Positions 41,065 to 51,500 of a stretch of 64,000 bases of DNA are shown here, one piece after another (position 1 is the stretch's first letter; each line of letters starts with the position of its first letter). This DNA comes from Raineyella antarctica (GTDB lineage: Bacteria; Actinomycetota; Actinomycetes; Propionibacteriales; Propionibacteriaceae), in the NCBI RefSeq assembly GCF_900092135.1, contig NZ_FMYF01000003.1, positions 310,001 to 374,000 on the forward strand. Direction: 5' to 3'. A program made the position numbers and the translations under genes. Under the pieces are notes generated by a model, which was given only the letters and a program-made list of their open reading frames with translations, was not told the origin of the DNA and did not search any database.

Positions 41065-41498
41065 GCGCGGCCGCAACGAAGGTCGCGACCGACCCGCGCC
41101 CCCTCACCGGCCGGGCCTGGGCGGTCGTGGTCACGCTGCTGCTCGGCGTGCTGACCCTGGCCGGATGCGCGGGCGGCAACAGCGTCACCACCGCCACCCC
41201 GACGCAGTGGATCAGCGCCAGCTCCAAGCCCGGCGTGGTCGTGGTCGACGTACGCACCCCGCAGGAGTACGCCGCGGGCCACGTCAAGGACGCGATCAAC
41301 GTCGACGTGGAGTCCCCCGACTTCGCGACCCGGATCGCCGGCCTGGACAAGGCCACCAGCTACGCCGTCTACTGCCAGAGCGGGCGCCGCTCCGCCCTGG
41401 CCACCAAGGCCATGCAGGATGCGGGATTCACCAGCATCACCAACCTCAAGGGCGGCATCGGCGACCTGGCTGCGGCCGGCGCCCCGATCGTGTCCTAG
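41061..41498 (+). CDS. Rhodanese-domain lipoprotein
   Basis: This 145-aa protein has an N-terminal membrane-targeting segment ending in the lipobox LTLAGC (Cys36), then a single rhodanese domain with VVVVDVRTPQEYAAGHVKDA and the active-site loop YCQSGRRSALA. It probably transfers sulfane sulfur outside the membrane, next to a cytoplasmic thioredoxin. Its ATG overlaps the trxA stop. A lipid-anchored rhodanese with a thioredoxin and a CstR-like operator suggests sulfide/persulfide handling. Confidence 0.9.
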   Translation: MSAAATKVATDPRPLTGRAWAVVVTLLLGVLTLAGCAGGNSVTTATPTQWISASSKPGVVVVDVRTPQEYAAGHVKDAINVDVESPDFATRIAGLDKATSYAVYCQSGRRSALATKAMQDAGFTSITNLKGGIGDLAAAGAPIVS

Positions 41499-41559
41499 CA
41501 GGCCCCGCACCGATCCCACCGGCCAGGACCAACGGTCCAGGTCCAACAAGCTCGACCAC

Positions 41560-41598
41560 ACAGGCTGCGTGCACCCCTCGAGGGCGCACGCAGCCTGT
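41560..41598 (+). terminator. Hairpin terminator after trxA-rhodanese
   Basis: ACAGGCTGCGTGC and GCACGCAGCCTGT form a perfect 13-bp stem with a 13-nt loop, followed by TTCTCGT. It lies 62 bp after the rhodanese stop. The remainder of the 41499-41842 gap shows no gene; it must hold the promoter of the giant-gene operon, but I cannot place a convincing -35/-10. Confidence 0.75.
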
Positions 41599-41842
41599 TC
41601 TCGTACGCCCCGAGGTCACGAACCGGCGACTCCACCTCCTCCCTGAGTCCCCACCCGTCGACCTCTGGACGCTCGTCCAATCCCGTGAGTATGATCTGGA
41701 TCACCCCCCGCCTCGAGCACAACCGCGGTTCTGACCTGTCCCCGGGTCCAGGCTCGCACCCACGATGCAGTTCGTCGTCCTCCGGCGACCCTCGGGCCGC
41801 CTGTTACCCACGCGCGGTACTTCCTGAGGCAGGACCTGGTCC

Positions 41843-44800
41843 ATGACCGATATCGCCACGGGCTTCGTGCAGGCCATCGAAGCCTTCCTGACCACCCAAC
41901 TGGGCAAGCAGGCCAGCACGACCTGGCACGACACCGGCCCCTTCCTCGGAGCGGTCGTCACCTTCGATGCGCCGGAGCGCAAGACCACCTTCGACAAGCT
42001 GAAGGCCGACGTCGAGGCGATGAAGCCGGAGGTCAAGGCGATCGCCGACAAGATCAAGGAACAGACCACCCTGATCGGCAAGCTGGTGGGCGATGCGACC
42101 GCCGACGTCAAGGCGGACGACTTCAACTTCGACGTCGCGGCCCGGGTCGCGGTCCGGCTCGGGATGGTGCTGTCCGCAGCGGACGAGGCGTACAACATCA
42201 TCGCCACCGAGCTGGCCAAGGACACCAACGGCGTGGTGGACGAGGCGGTGCGGACCAAACTCATGGGCCTGTGGTCCCCCTGGGCGCAGCCCTTCAAGGA
42301 CATGGGCGCCGGTGGCGCCAACCTGCTCAACAAGTTCGGCAAGCTGTTCGGCATCGACGACCTGGTCGGGGAACTCGGGAAGGTCCTCACCCTCGAGCAC
42401 CCCGACGCGGGCAAGCCCGGCGCGTGGCTGCTCACCGCCACCTTCACCAAGTCGGGCACCGTCACGCTCGGCGCGTTGACCCTGGACCAGCTCTCCTTCC
42501 AGGCCTTCCTCCAGTTCAGCGACCGCGAGATCGCCAACCCCACCGACGAGGAGAAGAAGACCCTCGTCCACCGCGGCGACAAGTGGTACCTGGGCGACGT
42601 GGCGATCCTCGGCCTGCGGATCCGTACGATCATGCAGCCGGGCCTGACCAGCACGCCGATGCTGAAGCAGATCATGCCGGGATCCCCCGACCCGAAGTCG
42701 CAGACCATCACGGCGGTCTCCCTCGACACCGGCCAGGGCTTCTACATCGGCGACGGGCGGGCCAACGAGCGGGCCGTGCTGCCGGTGCGGTTCTCGTTCC
42801 CGGGCGTTGAGCTGCGCGAGATGGCCTTCGGTCTCGTACGCAACCCGGCCCGCGAGGTCACCGCCTTCGAACTGACCACCTCGATCGCGGCCAACATCGG
42901 GGACGTCGTCGGCCTGCAGGTCGTCGGCGCCGGCTTCGTGGTGACCCCCGACGGCGTCGTCGAGCAGCAGGCGATGTTCAACCTGCCCGTCTCCCTGCGC
43001 TGGCCCGACGCCGTCGGCCTGCGGATCAAGGCCGGACCGGTCACCGGTGGCGGCTTCATCCAGCGCGTCGAACGTACGTACCAGGTCAACGGCCAGCCGG
43101 TGAAGCGGATCGAGTTCGGCGGCGTCATCCAGCTCAAGATCATCAAGCTGGGCCTCGACGCGATCGTCATCTTCTCCCCCGACCCGTTCTCCCTGGTGCT
43201 GGTGATCGGCATCCACTTCCCGGTGGCGATCGACGTCGGCTTCGGCTTCACCCTGAACGGCATCGGCGGCATCCTGGCGATCAACCGGACCGTCGACATC
43301 GCCGCCCTCCAGGCCGGCCTGAAGGAACACATCATCGACCGGATGCTGTTCCCCGACGACCCGATCAAGGAGGCGCCGACCCTGCTGGACAAGGTCGCGC
43401 ACGTCTTCCCGATCCGGGACGGCGGCTTCGTCATCGGCCCGATCGCGGAGCTCGGCTGGGGCTCGCAGGCGAAGTTCGTCACCCTCAAGCTCGGCATCGT
43501 GCTCGCGCTGCCCGATCCCTCGGTCGTGATCCTCGGGTCGCTGCGGATCCGGGTGGCCGAGGAGAAGGCGCCGATCACCGACATCAAGGCGGACCTGTTC
43601 ATCGCGATCACGTCGGACTACCTGCTGATGTTCGCCAGCATGCGCGACTCCCAGATCGCCGGCTTCTCGATCAGCGGTGACCTCGGCCTCTACATCCAGT
43701 GGGGCGGGGGTGGGGCGTTCGAGCTGTCCGTGGGCGGCTTCCACCCCGAGTACGAGAAGCTGACCGGCGGCAAGCCCAGGCTCGGCGCGATGGAGCGGGT
43801 GACGATCGACCTCTCCCCCGGCCAGCACGACAAGAACGGCAAGGGCACCGGCCCGGTCACCTTCGTCGTCAAGGCCTACTTCGCGGTCACCGCGGGCGCA
43901 GTGATGCTCGGCGTCGAGGGGCGGTTCGCCGCCGACTTCGGCATCGCGGGCGCCAAGGCCTGGGTCGTGCTCGACATGATCTTCATCTGGTCGCCGCGGT
44001 TCGCCTTCAAGGTGTCGATCGAGGTCGGGGCCGAGGTCGACCTGTTCGGCCACACCTTCGCCTCGATCACCCTGCGCGGGGCGCTCAGCGGCACCCAGCC
44101 GTGGTCCCTGTCCGGCCACATCAAGGTCGACGTCTGGTTCCTGCCGACCTTCGACAAGGACCTGGGCCCGATCACCTGGGGCGACGACCCGCCGGCCCTC
44201 GACTCGAAGAAGGACGCGCTGCAGATCGCCCTGACGGCGCTCGAGCCGCCCGACGCCTGGCGGGTGACACTGCCCGAGCACGCCGCCCAGCTGGTCACCC
44301 TGGCCGCGGTGGACGTCGGGAAGGACAGGATCGCCCACCCCCTCGCCGGCATCGAGATGGTGCAGAGCCAGGTACCGCTGAACGTGAAGATCTCCCACAT
44401 CGGCTCCTCCCCGGTCGCGGCGGACATGGTGATGCTCGGCACGCCGAGCTCCACCGCCGTCGTCGCGGCCATCAGCGAACTGCGGACCGCCTTCGCCCCC
44501 GGCCAGTACTTCGACCTCGACGGGGAGCAGTTGCTGGCGCGCTCCGGCTTCGAGGACCTGGTGGGGGGCTGCCGGATCGCCGCGGCGACGACCCCCAAGG
44601 TGGGAGCCGACCAGAGGGGCGAGGTGCGCTACCACACCTACATCCGTCGGCACGACGACCCGAAGGCCCTCGACCTGCAGGACGAGATGCGCTTCGCGGC
44701 CGTGGCCACCCACCACGCCGCCGCCACCAACGTCGGGCGGGCCACGATGCGCACCACCAACCCGTACGACACCGGCGTCCGGCCACCCGAGCCACGCGCC

Positions 44801-44953
44801 ACGATCGCCGAGAAGGGCACCTCGCAGGTCAGTGACGCGCTGACCGGCACGACGCTGCTCGGTGCGATGAGCCAGAGCGAGGCCGCTGCCGTCGTCGGCG
44901 CCGTCAACGCGGCAGGCCTGTCCGCCACGACCCGTACCACCCTGAAGGGATGA
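41843..44953 (+). CDS. Giant uncharacterised protein A, DUF6603-like beta-rich core
   Basis: This 1036-aa soluble protein has no signal peptide or membrane helix. The N-terminal 180 residues are helical (ADKIKEQTTLIGKLVGDATA). The region at about 420-780 consists of alternating-hydrophobic strands (LGLDAIVIFSPDPFSLVLVI, GFTLNGIGGILAINRTVDIA, LFPDDPIKEAPTLLDK, ELSVGGFHPEYEKL), which I recall as the signature of DUF6603 proteins. The last 250 residues are different and unassigned. It is the first of four genes with gaps of 4 bp, 3 bp and -1 bp. DUF6603 is from memory and unverified. No catalytic motif is visible. Confidence 0.85.
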   Translation: MTDIATGFVQAIEAFLTTQLGKQASTTWHDTGPFLGAVVTFDAPERKTTFDKLKADVEAMKPEVKAIADKIKEQTTLIGKLVGDATADVKADDFNFDVAARVAVRLGMVLSAADEAYNIIATELAKDTNGVVDEAVRTKLMGLWSPWAQPFKDMGAGGANLLNKFGKLFGIDDLVGELGKVLTLEHPDAGKPGAWLLTATFTKSGTVTLGALTLDQLSFQAFLQFSDREIANPTDEEKKTLVHRGDKWYLGDVAILGLRIRTIMQPGLTSTPMLKQIMPGSPDPKSQTITAVSLDTGQGFYIGDGRANERAVLPVRFSFPGVELREMAFGLVRNPAREVTAFELTTSIAANIGDVVGLQVVGAGFVVTPDGVVEQQAMFNLPVSLRWPDAVGLRIKAGPVTGGGFIQRVERTYQVNGQPVKRIEFGGVIQLKIIKLGLDAIVIFSPDPFSLVLVIGIHFPVAIDVGFGFTLNGIGGILAINRTVDIAALQAGLKEHIIDRMLFPDDPIKEAPTLLDKVAHVFPIRDGGFVIGPIAELGWGSQAKFVTLKLGIVLALPDPSVVILGSLRIRVAEEKAPITDIKADLFIAITSDYLLMFASMRDSQIAGFSISGDLGLYIQWGGGGAFELSVGGFHPEYEKLTGGKPRLGAMERVTIDLSPGQHDKNGKGTGPVTFVVKAYFAVTAGAVMLGVEGRFAADFGIAGAKAWVVLDMIFIWSPRFAFKVSIEVGAEVDLFGHTFASITLRGALSGTQPWSLSGHIKVDVWFLPTFDKDLGPITWGDDPPALDSKKDALQIALTALEPPDAWRVTLPEHAAQLVTLAAVDVGKDRIAHPLAGIEMVQSQVPLNVKISHIGSSPVAADMVMLGTPSSTAVVAAISELRTAFAPGQYFDLDGEQLLARSGFEDLVGGCRIAAATTPKVGADQRGEVRYHTYIRRHDDPKALDLQDEMRFAAVATHHAAATNVGRATMRTTNPYDTGVRPPEPRATIAEKGTSQVSDALTGTTLLGAMSQSEAAAVVGAVNAAGLSATTRTTLKG

Positions 44954-44957
44954 ACCG

Positions 44958-47900
44958 ATGGCCAGCATCGAGGACGCGGCAGCGCAGGTCCACCGGCCGC
45001 TCGAGACGACCGCCACCGCCAGCAGGGTGGTGAAGGACGCCTTCCGGCTGGCGATCGCCCCGGAGGACGAGTACGTCGAGAGCGAGGTCGTGCTGGAGTC
45101 GATGGACTTCGCGACGTACGCGGTCGGCGGGCTGGCTGCCGTCGCCGAGCCCCCGGCGGCCGGGCAGGTGCGCTCGACCAGCCACATCGAGGTCCCGCTC
45201 ACCGACAGCGCCGGGGGCTCCGGCTCCGCGGGGATGACCGCCGTGCTGTACGGGCCCGGCGACGTCCGCGGCATCGAGGAGGCCCAGATCGTCCGGCGCT
45301 ACCCTGCGCCCGGCGCGCTGACCGCCGAGGAGACGGTGCTGGCCCACATCGAGTTCGACCGGCCCGAGCTGCCCTGGGCCTTCAGCGCCGCCCCGCCCGG
45401 CCCCACGCTGCGCCCCTGGCTCACCCTGGTCGTCGTCGAGAGCTCCTCCGTCAGCTGGGAGCCGACCACCGGGGCCGGACTGCGGGTGATGAGCGTGCCG
45501 CTGGCCCAGCTGCCGCCACTGGGCCAGGTCCAGCTGTGGGCGCACGCCCAGACCTCCGTCGGCACCGGCGCGGCGGTCGACCTGTCGATCCGGCTGTCGC
45601 CCGCGTACGCCCCGGTCAACCTGTCCCGCCTGGTCTCCCCCCGCGTGCTGCGGCAGGACACCGACTACATCGCCGCCGTCGTCCCCACCACCGAGGTCGG
45701 GGTTAGGGCGGGCCTCGGGCTGACCGGCGGCCTGCTCAAGGACGCCTGGACCACCACCTCCGATGACCCGGTGCGCCTGCCCGTCTACGACAGCTGGGAG
45801 TTCCGGACCGGCCCGGACGGGGACTTCCAGAGCCTGGCGCTGCGCCTGGACGGCATCGTGGCGCCCTACCCGGTCGGGCGCCGGTTCATCGACGCGTCCG
45901 AGCCCGGCGCCCCGCTGCGAGCCCTCGCGGCCGACGAACCCGGCGGGAAGCAGGTTGTACGCTGCGCGCTCTACTCCCCGAACCCGCCGGATCCCGACCA
46001 GCCCGCCGGCCTCGACGACGCCGCGTGGCCGTCGGCGATGGTCGACGAGCTGCACCACCAACTCGACCTGCCGGCCACCATCGAGGGCGCCGAGGAGTCG
46101 CACGACGGCATCCCGGACCTGCCGATCCTTGGCCCACGGCTCTACGCGAAGATGCACCGGGGCAGCACGATGGTCACCGGCAGCGACTGGTTCGCCGGAC
46201 TCAACCTCTCCCCGGTCCACCGGATCGTGGCGGGCCTCGGCACCCGCGTGGTCCAACGCGACCAGGAACAACTCATGCAGGCTGCCTGGGCCCAGCTCGG
46301 CGAGGTCGACAAGGCCAACCGGGCCATCCACCTCGCCCAGTTCGCGGAGGTGCTCGCCACCCGTCTGCACAGCCGGCTCTCCGACCTCGAGCCCGGCCGA
46401 CTGCTCCAGCTCACCGCCCCGATGGCTGAACGCCTCACGGTCTCCGCTGACCGCACGCTCGCAGCTGACATCGCCGAGAGCGCCACACCGGTGACGGCCG
46501 TGTCGGGCGCCTTCCGCCGGGCGACCCGACCGGACAGCCCGGCGCTGCGCCGGACCAGCACTGCCGTCCGCGCGAGGGCCGGGCTGCTGGTCGGCGGTGC
46601 GGACGCTATGCGGGACTTCACCCGTACGTACGCCGACCCCCAGGGCATCACCGCGCTGTCGAAGGACGTCATCGCCGGCCTGGACCAGGGCGCCGTGGCG
46701 AAGGCACTCACCATCGACGCGGGCGGGGTCACCGACCTGCTCCAGCGCTCGAGCGCGACTGTCGACGTCGGGGTCGCTGGCTTCCTCACCCGTCCCGACC
46801 GGTGGTCCGCCCCCGATGCGACGTACGATCCGGGCCGCCAGGTCGCCGGCCAGTGGGCCGACCAGCTGCTGCAGAAGGCCGCGGACCCGGCGGTGCAGCG
46901 CGTACGTGACCAACGGGTCGGGCCGCTGGTCGCCGAGTTGTCGCGGTCGGAACCCGTCACCGCGGCGCCGGACCTCTCCAAGGCGCTCACCTCGGCGGCC
47001 GTCACGCTCAACAACGAACTGCTGTCGACCGTCCACCTCCCCGACGTGCACCCGGTCGAGCCGCAGCCCGGACCCGGCGGCCACGTCGGACCTGGCGGCC
47101 ATGTCGGCCCAGGCGGCGGGATCGGCCACGGCGGAATCGGTGGCATCGGCGGCATCGGCGGAGTGGCCGGAGGCATCGGCGGAGTGGCCGGAGGCATCGG
47201 CCATGGAGGGATCGGCGCAGTCGGCGGAATCGCCCACGGCATCGGCGGCGTGGCCGGCGGGATCGGGGGTGTGGCCGGTGGCGGGATCGGACGCGCCGGC
47301 ATCGACCGGATCCCTCCCGGTCTGGCCGGGCGCGTCGCCGGTCCGGTGGGACCGGCCGTCAACGATCCCGTGGCGCGTGGTCTGGCCGGCCGCCGCTTCG
47401 CCGCCCCGGCGGACGCCGCGGTCGAGGGTGTGGCCGCGCAGCCCTTGCGGGCCGGACGGGTCCCGGTGGGCGAACTCGCCCTGAACCTCAGCCTGCCGGA
47501 CGTCTCGACGCTCCAGCGGATCACCCCGGCGCTGGACGCGGCCCAGCGCGATGCCGGGATCAAGGCCTTCGCGGACCTGCCCCACGTGTCCGTCACCCCG
47601 GTGCTCGACCGGGTCGACAAACTGCCCGTGGACACCCTGCGCGAGCACCTGGCCTCGCTGGTCGACCAGGCCTCGGTCCTGTCCCTGCCGATCACTCCCC
47701 GACGCCCCACCCTGACCGTCGACACCGTAGGCCTGAAGGCCACGATCGACCCGAGCCACACCGTACGCAGCGCCCTAGCGGGACGACTCACGCTCGCCCC
47801 CGACCTGCTGGACCGGTGGCGCGGTCGGGCGACCCTCGCCCCGATCATGGCCGCCCCGCACTTCGACCGCCCGATGTACGAGGCGCTCCGCGACCTGGGC

Positions 47901-48596
47901 GACGACTGGCTCGTCCCCGGCCTGGGGCTGGTGGGGCGGGACGACTTCGTCACGGTGCTGGAGGCGAATGCGACGTTCATGGAGGCGTTCTTCGTCGGCC
48001 TGTCCGACGAGATGGGCCGGGAACTGCTGTGGCGCGGCTACCCGACCGACCAGCGCGGCACCTACTTCCGCCGGTTCTGGGTGCGGGACCGGGACGAGCT
48101 CACCAGCCCGATCCACCTGTTCTCGCACCAGGACCTGGGCCGGCACGTGGGCGTGGGCGGCTCCGCACCGGGGGCATCACCGCGGGCGGTCATCGTGGTG
48201 AAGAGCGAACTCGTCCGCCGCTTCCCCGACCTGATCATCGAAGCGGTCCAGGACCAGGGCCCCGCCGGCGACACCGACCCGACCTTCGAGACCGATGCCT
48301 CCCCACAGATCACCGCGGCCCAACTCTTCGCGGTCCACCCCTCCGACGACGTCGCCCTGGTGGGCATCGACCTTCCCATCGACGAGTTGCGCGACCCGGC
48401 GCGCCGCTGGTGGATCGTGATCGCCGAGCATCCGAGCGCCACCCGCTTCGACCGGCCCGAGGACAACCAACTCTCCCCCGACACCCGGTTCCTGTCGGTG
48501 GCGGTGACGGACGCCGCCGCCTTCGCGCACGACCGCCTGCACGCCCCCACCAGGGTCGCCTTCCCGGCCACCGACCTCATCGTCACGAAAGGCTGA
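44958..48596 (+). CDS. Giant uncharacterised protein B with Gly-rich hinge
   Basis: This 1212-aa soluble protein divides in two. The N-terminal part (1-700) has strand-rich segments such as PTLRPWLTLVVVES, YDSWEFRTGPDGDFQSLALR and LSPVHRIVAGLGTRVVQRDQ. A flexible stretch of Gly/Ile/His/Val (about 706-777, e.g. GGIGGVAGGIGGVAGGIG, encoded partly by an exact 21-bp tandem duplication 47151-47192) follows. The C-terminal domain has FMEAFFVGLSDEMGRELLWR then GYPTDQRGTYFRRFWVRDRD, a pattern I recall from other large bacterial hypothetical proteins. It starts 4 bp after gene A. No signal peptide, membrane helix or known enzyme motif. Confidence 0.85.
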   Translation: MASIEDAAAQVHRPLETTATASRVVKDAFRLAIAPEDEYVESEVVLESMDFATYAVGGLAAVAEPPAAGQVRSTSHIEVPLTDSAGGSGSAGMTAVLYGPGDVRGIEEAQIVRRYPAPGALTAEETVLAHIEFDRPELPWAFSAAPPGPTLRPWLTLVVVESSSVSWEPTTGAGLRVMSVPLAQLPPLGQVQLWAHAQTSVGTGAAVDLSIRLSPAYAPVNLSRLVSPRVLRQDTDYIAAVVPTTEVGVRAGLGLTGGLLKDAWTTTSDDPVRLPVYDSWEFRTGPDGDFQSLALRLDGIVAPYPVGRRFIDASEPGAPLRALAADEPGGKQVVRCALYSPNPPDPDQPAGLDDAAWPSAMVDELHHQLDLPATIEGAEESHDGIPDLPILGPRLYAKMHRGSTMVTGSDWFAGLNLSPVHRIVAGLGTRVVQRDQEQLMQAAWAQLGEVDKANRAIHLAQFAEVLATRLHSRLSDLEPGRLLQLTAPMAERLTVSADRTLAADIAESATPVTAVSGAFRRATRPDSPALRRTSTAVRARAGLLVGGADAMRDFTRTYADPQGITALSKDVIAGLDQGAVAKALTIDAGGVTDLLQRSSATVDVGVAGFLTRPDRWSAPDATYDPGRQVAGQWADQLLQKAADPAVQRVRDQRVGPLVAELSRSEPVTAAPDLSKALTSAAVTLNNELLSTVHLPDVHPVEPQPGPGGHVGPGGHVGPGGGIGHGGIGGIGGIGGVAGGIGGVAGGIGHGGIGAVGGIAHGIGGVAGGIGGVAGGGIGRAGIDRIPPGLAGRVAGPVGPAVNDPVARGLAGRRFAAPADAAVEGVAAQPLRAGRVPVGELALNLSLPDVSTLQRITPALDAAQRDAGIKAFADLPHVSVTPVLDRVDKLPVDTLREHLASLVDQASVLSLPITPRRPTLTVDTVGLKATIDPSHTVRSALAGRLTLAPDLLDRWRGRATLAPIMAAPHFDRPMYEALRDLGDDWLVPGLGLVGRDDFVTVLEANATFMEAFFVGLSDEMGRELLWRGYPTDQRGTYFRRFWVRDRDELTSPIHLFSHQDLGRHVGVGGSAPGASPRAVIVVKSELVRRFPDLIIEAVQDQGPAGDTDPTFETDASPQITAAQLFAVHPSDDVALVGIDLPIDELRDPARRWWIVIAEHPSATRFDRPEDNQLSPDTRFLSVAVTDAAAFAHDRLHAPTRVAFPATDLIVTKG

Positions 48597-48599
48597 CCG

Positions 48600-51500
48600 A
48601 TGCCCCTCGACATCCCGCAGGAGTTGGCCGCCGTACGGGCCCGCGCCGCCGAGTTCGATGCGCGCCGGGAGCAGCTGATCGCGTCCCCCGTCGCGGGCCG
48701 CCGCCGCGACCTCAATTCCCTCGACCAGCGCCTGGGGGACCTCATCGGCGCCCTGGCGCTCGACCCGTGCGACGCCTCCCCGCAGGTCCCGCTGGTGCTG
48801 CTGCCGGTCCGGGTCGAGTGCAAGCTGCGGCCCGGCACCCGCCGGCTCCGCATCCGGATCACTCCCGACGAGGTGCACGTCGACAGCCTCGTACGGTCCC
48901 TCACCACGAACGAGACCGAAGCCGGCCAGGCGTACTGGAGGGCGATCTGGGCCGACCGGGCCTCGGTGACCGCGTGGCCCGACCTGGTCGAGGCGACCGG
49001 TGGACGCCGGGCGGCGTGGGTCGCGCACGCGACCTCCCCCGGCAGCCTCGACGTCGCCACTGCCGATGCCCTGGTGTTCCCCGGCACGCCCGCCGAGGTG
49101 GCGCACGGCACCGTCGCGCGCTGCCTGCCGGACCGCTTCGTCGTCCGCGTGTTCCCGGCCGGCGGCGCGCCGATCACCGCGTCGGGTGCCCCCGTCGCGC
49201 GCGACCTCGCCCTCTCCCCCATCGCCTTCGAGGCCGGCGACGACCTGTCCGCCGTCGGTGACCTGACCGTGCCCCTCGGCACCGAATGGACGGTCTCCTT
49301 CGACGAGGCGGTCAAGGTCGGTCTCGGCGTCGAGGTCGACCTGCCGGCCGGGACGACGGCCATCGACCGGATCGTCGTGGTCGGCACCCGCAACTCCGTC
49401 GCAGAGGACCGCAACGCGGACGACCTGGCCCAGCTCCTGGAGAGCCACCGCTTCACCGACGGCCTGTCCCTGCTGCCGGTCGGGACCCCCACGAACAATG
49501 CCGATGCCGACCGGTCCCCGTACCGGCCACACGACCCGATCAGTGCCCCGCCGGTCACCCCGGCCGCCCCCTCCTCGGGCACCGTGGGCGTCGGGCAGGC
49601 CCTGGGCCTCGACCCCACCGCGCTGGAGCCCCTGGTCGAGGAGGCCGGCGGGCCCTCCACCCTCGAGGAGACCCAGCGCGCCGCCAACACGGCCCTGTGG
49701 TTCGTCACCTGGGAGTCGGCGCTGCGCCCGCTCGCGGACGCCGGGGTCCCCGGCGTCACCCCCGCGACGATCGAGGCGGCCCGCCGGGTGCACCGCGACG
49801 ACGTCCGCGGCGCCGGCCACGCCCCGGCCGTACGCATCGGCGCCCAGCCGTACGGGCTGCTGCCGGTCACCGACCTCCAGGCCTGGCAACCCCGCGACGG
49901 CGACCTCACCGCGACCCTCGTCCCTGTCGTCCGGAACGCCCTCGCCCGGTGGCTGCGGGCCTCGGACGGTCTGCCGCACGTCCGCGCCCAGGACGACGTG
50001 AGCGACGACCAACTCCTGGAGATGCTCGGCACCGCACCGTTCGCGACCGGGATCCGGGCCCGGCCCGCGGTCGACGGCACCCTGCTCCGGACGTACGGGG
50101 CGGCGGCCGGCCTGGCAGCCGAGAAGATCGACGCGGACATCAACCTGAAGAAGGCAATCCTGGCCCAGTACTCCGTGGCCGCCGCACGGCTGGTGGTGCC
50201 GCCCTCCCTGCACGACAGCACCCGCCTACTCGCGCTGCCCCTGGTCTCCGACCGCGACGCGGCGGTCGTCGCCGACATCCTGGCCGGCAACCCCCCGCAG
50301 GTCGACAGCATCCTCCAGGCACTGCTCGACCTCGCCTGGTCCGCCACCAAGGACGCCGGACCGCGCACCGCCCCCGCCGCGTACGTGTCCCCGTTGCTCC
50401 AGCTGATCGGGGCGGGGCCCGACGTGGCGCACCTGGTGGAGATCGCCCAGGCGGAGGACGCCGCAGCCACGGATCCGGGCAGCTTCTTCGCCGCGGCCGA
50501 CCGGGTGCGGGCGGTCAGGCACTTCGCGGACCAGCCGACAGGTCCGGTCGCCCTCGAGGCGATCGAGCCGGTCGCCGAGTCACGTACGTCGCTGGCCCAG
50601 GTCGCCCTCGACCTGGGCGACACGCCCGAGGCGCGGTGGATAGGCCAGAACGCCATCGCCGGACTGCTGGACTGGTGGGCGGTGCGCGCCGAGGTCCGCC
50701 AGGCGATGACGGCCCTGGCCGCCGCCCCGCTGGAGGAGCGGCGGACGGCGGTCGCCCAGGCCCTCGACATCGCCTCGCACCGGGTCGATGCCTGGGCCAC
50801 CGGCATCGCCCATGCCCGGCAACGGCAGCTCGCCGCGGCGACCCCGACCGGGATGACGCTGGGCGCGTTCGGCTACCTGGAGGGCATCACCCTCGGCCAG
50901 GGCGGCGGGGAACCAGCCGGCTGGCTACAGGCGCCGAGCACCTCGCACGCCGTGGCGGCCGGGATGCTCGCCAGCGCCCACCGCTCGCAGATCGGTGCGC
51001 GCCCCGGCACCTCCCCGTTCGCGATCGACCTGTCCAGCCGCCGGGGTGCCGCCCTGCGCGGGGTGCTCGAGGGGATCAACGCCGGCCAGTCGATCGGGGC
51101 CCTGATCGGCTACCAGGTCGAACGCGGGCTCACCGGATCGGCCGCCCGCTTCCAGCTCACCCTGCGCGAACTGGCGCCGCTGCACACCGACGACCTCAAC
51201 AACGAGATCGCCGAGGCGGACCGGACCAGCCGGATCGCCGCCGCTGACGTCGTCGACGGGGTGGCCCTGCTGCGGATGTTCCCCGTCGAGGGGTTGGCGG
51301 GCAACGCAGCCGCCCGGGACCGGATCGGCGCGGCCCCGCAGAACGCGTACATCCAGCCCGGTACGTGGGCGGCCATGACGCCCGAGGAGTGGAACACCAT
51401 CGTCGCCGCCCTGACCAGCGCCGCAGACACCCTCGACGCGGTCTCCGACGCCCTGCTCAGCGAGTCGGTGCTGCAGTACGCCACCGGCAACGACGCCCGC

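Noticed and set aside
47075-47290. PE_PGRS or collagen-like protein
   Set aside because: Only a 70-residue stretch in a 1212-aa protein is Gly-rich; no PE domain and no Gly-X-Y period.
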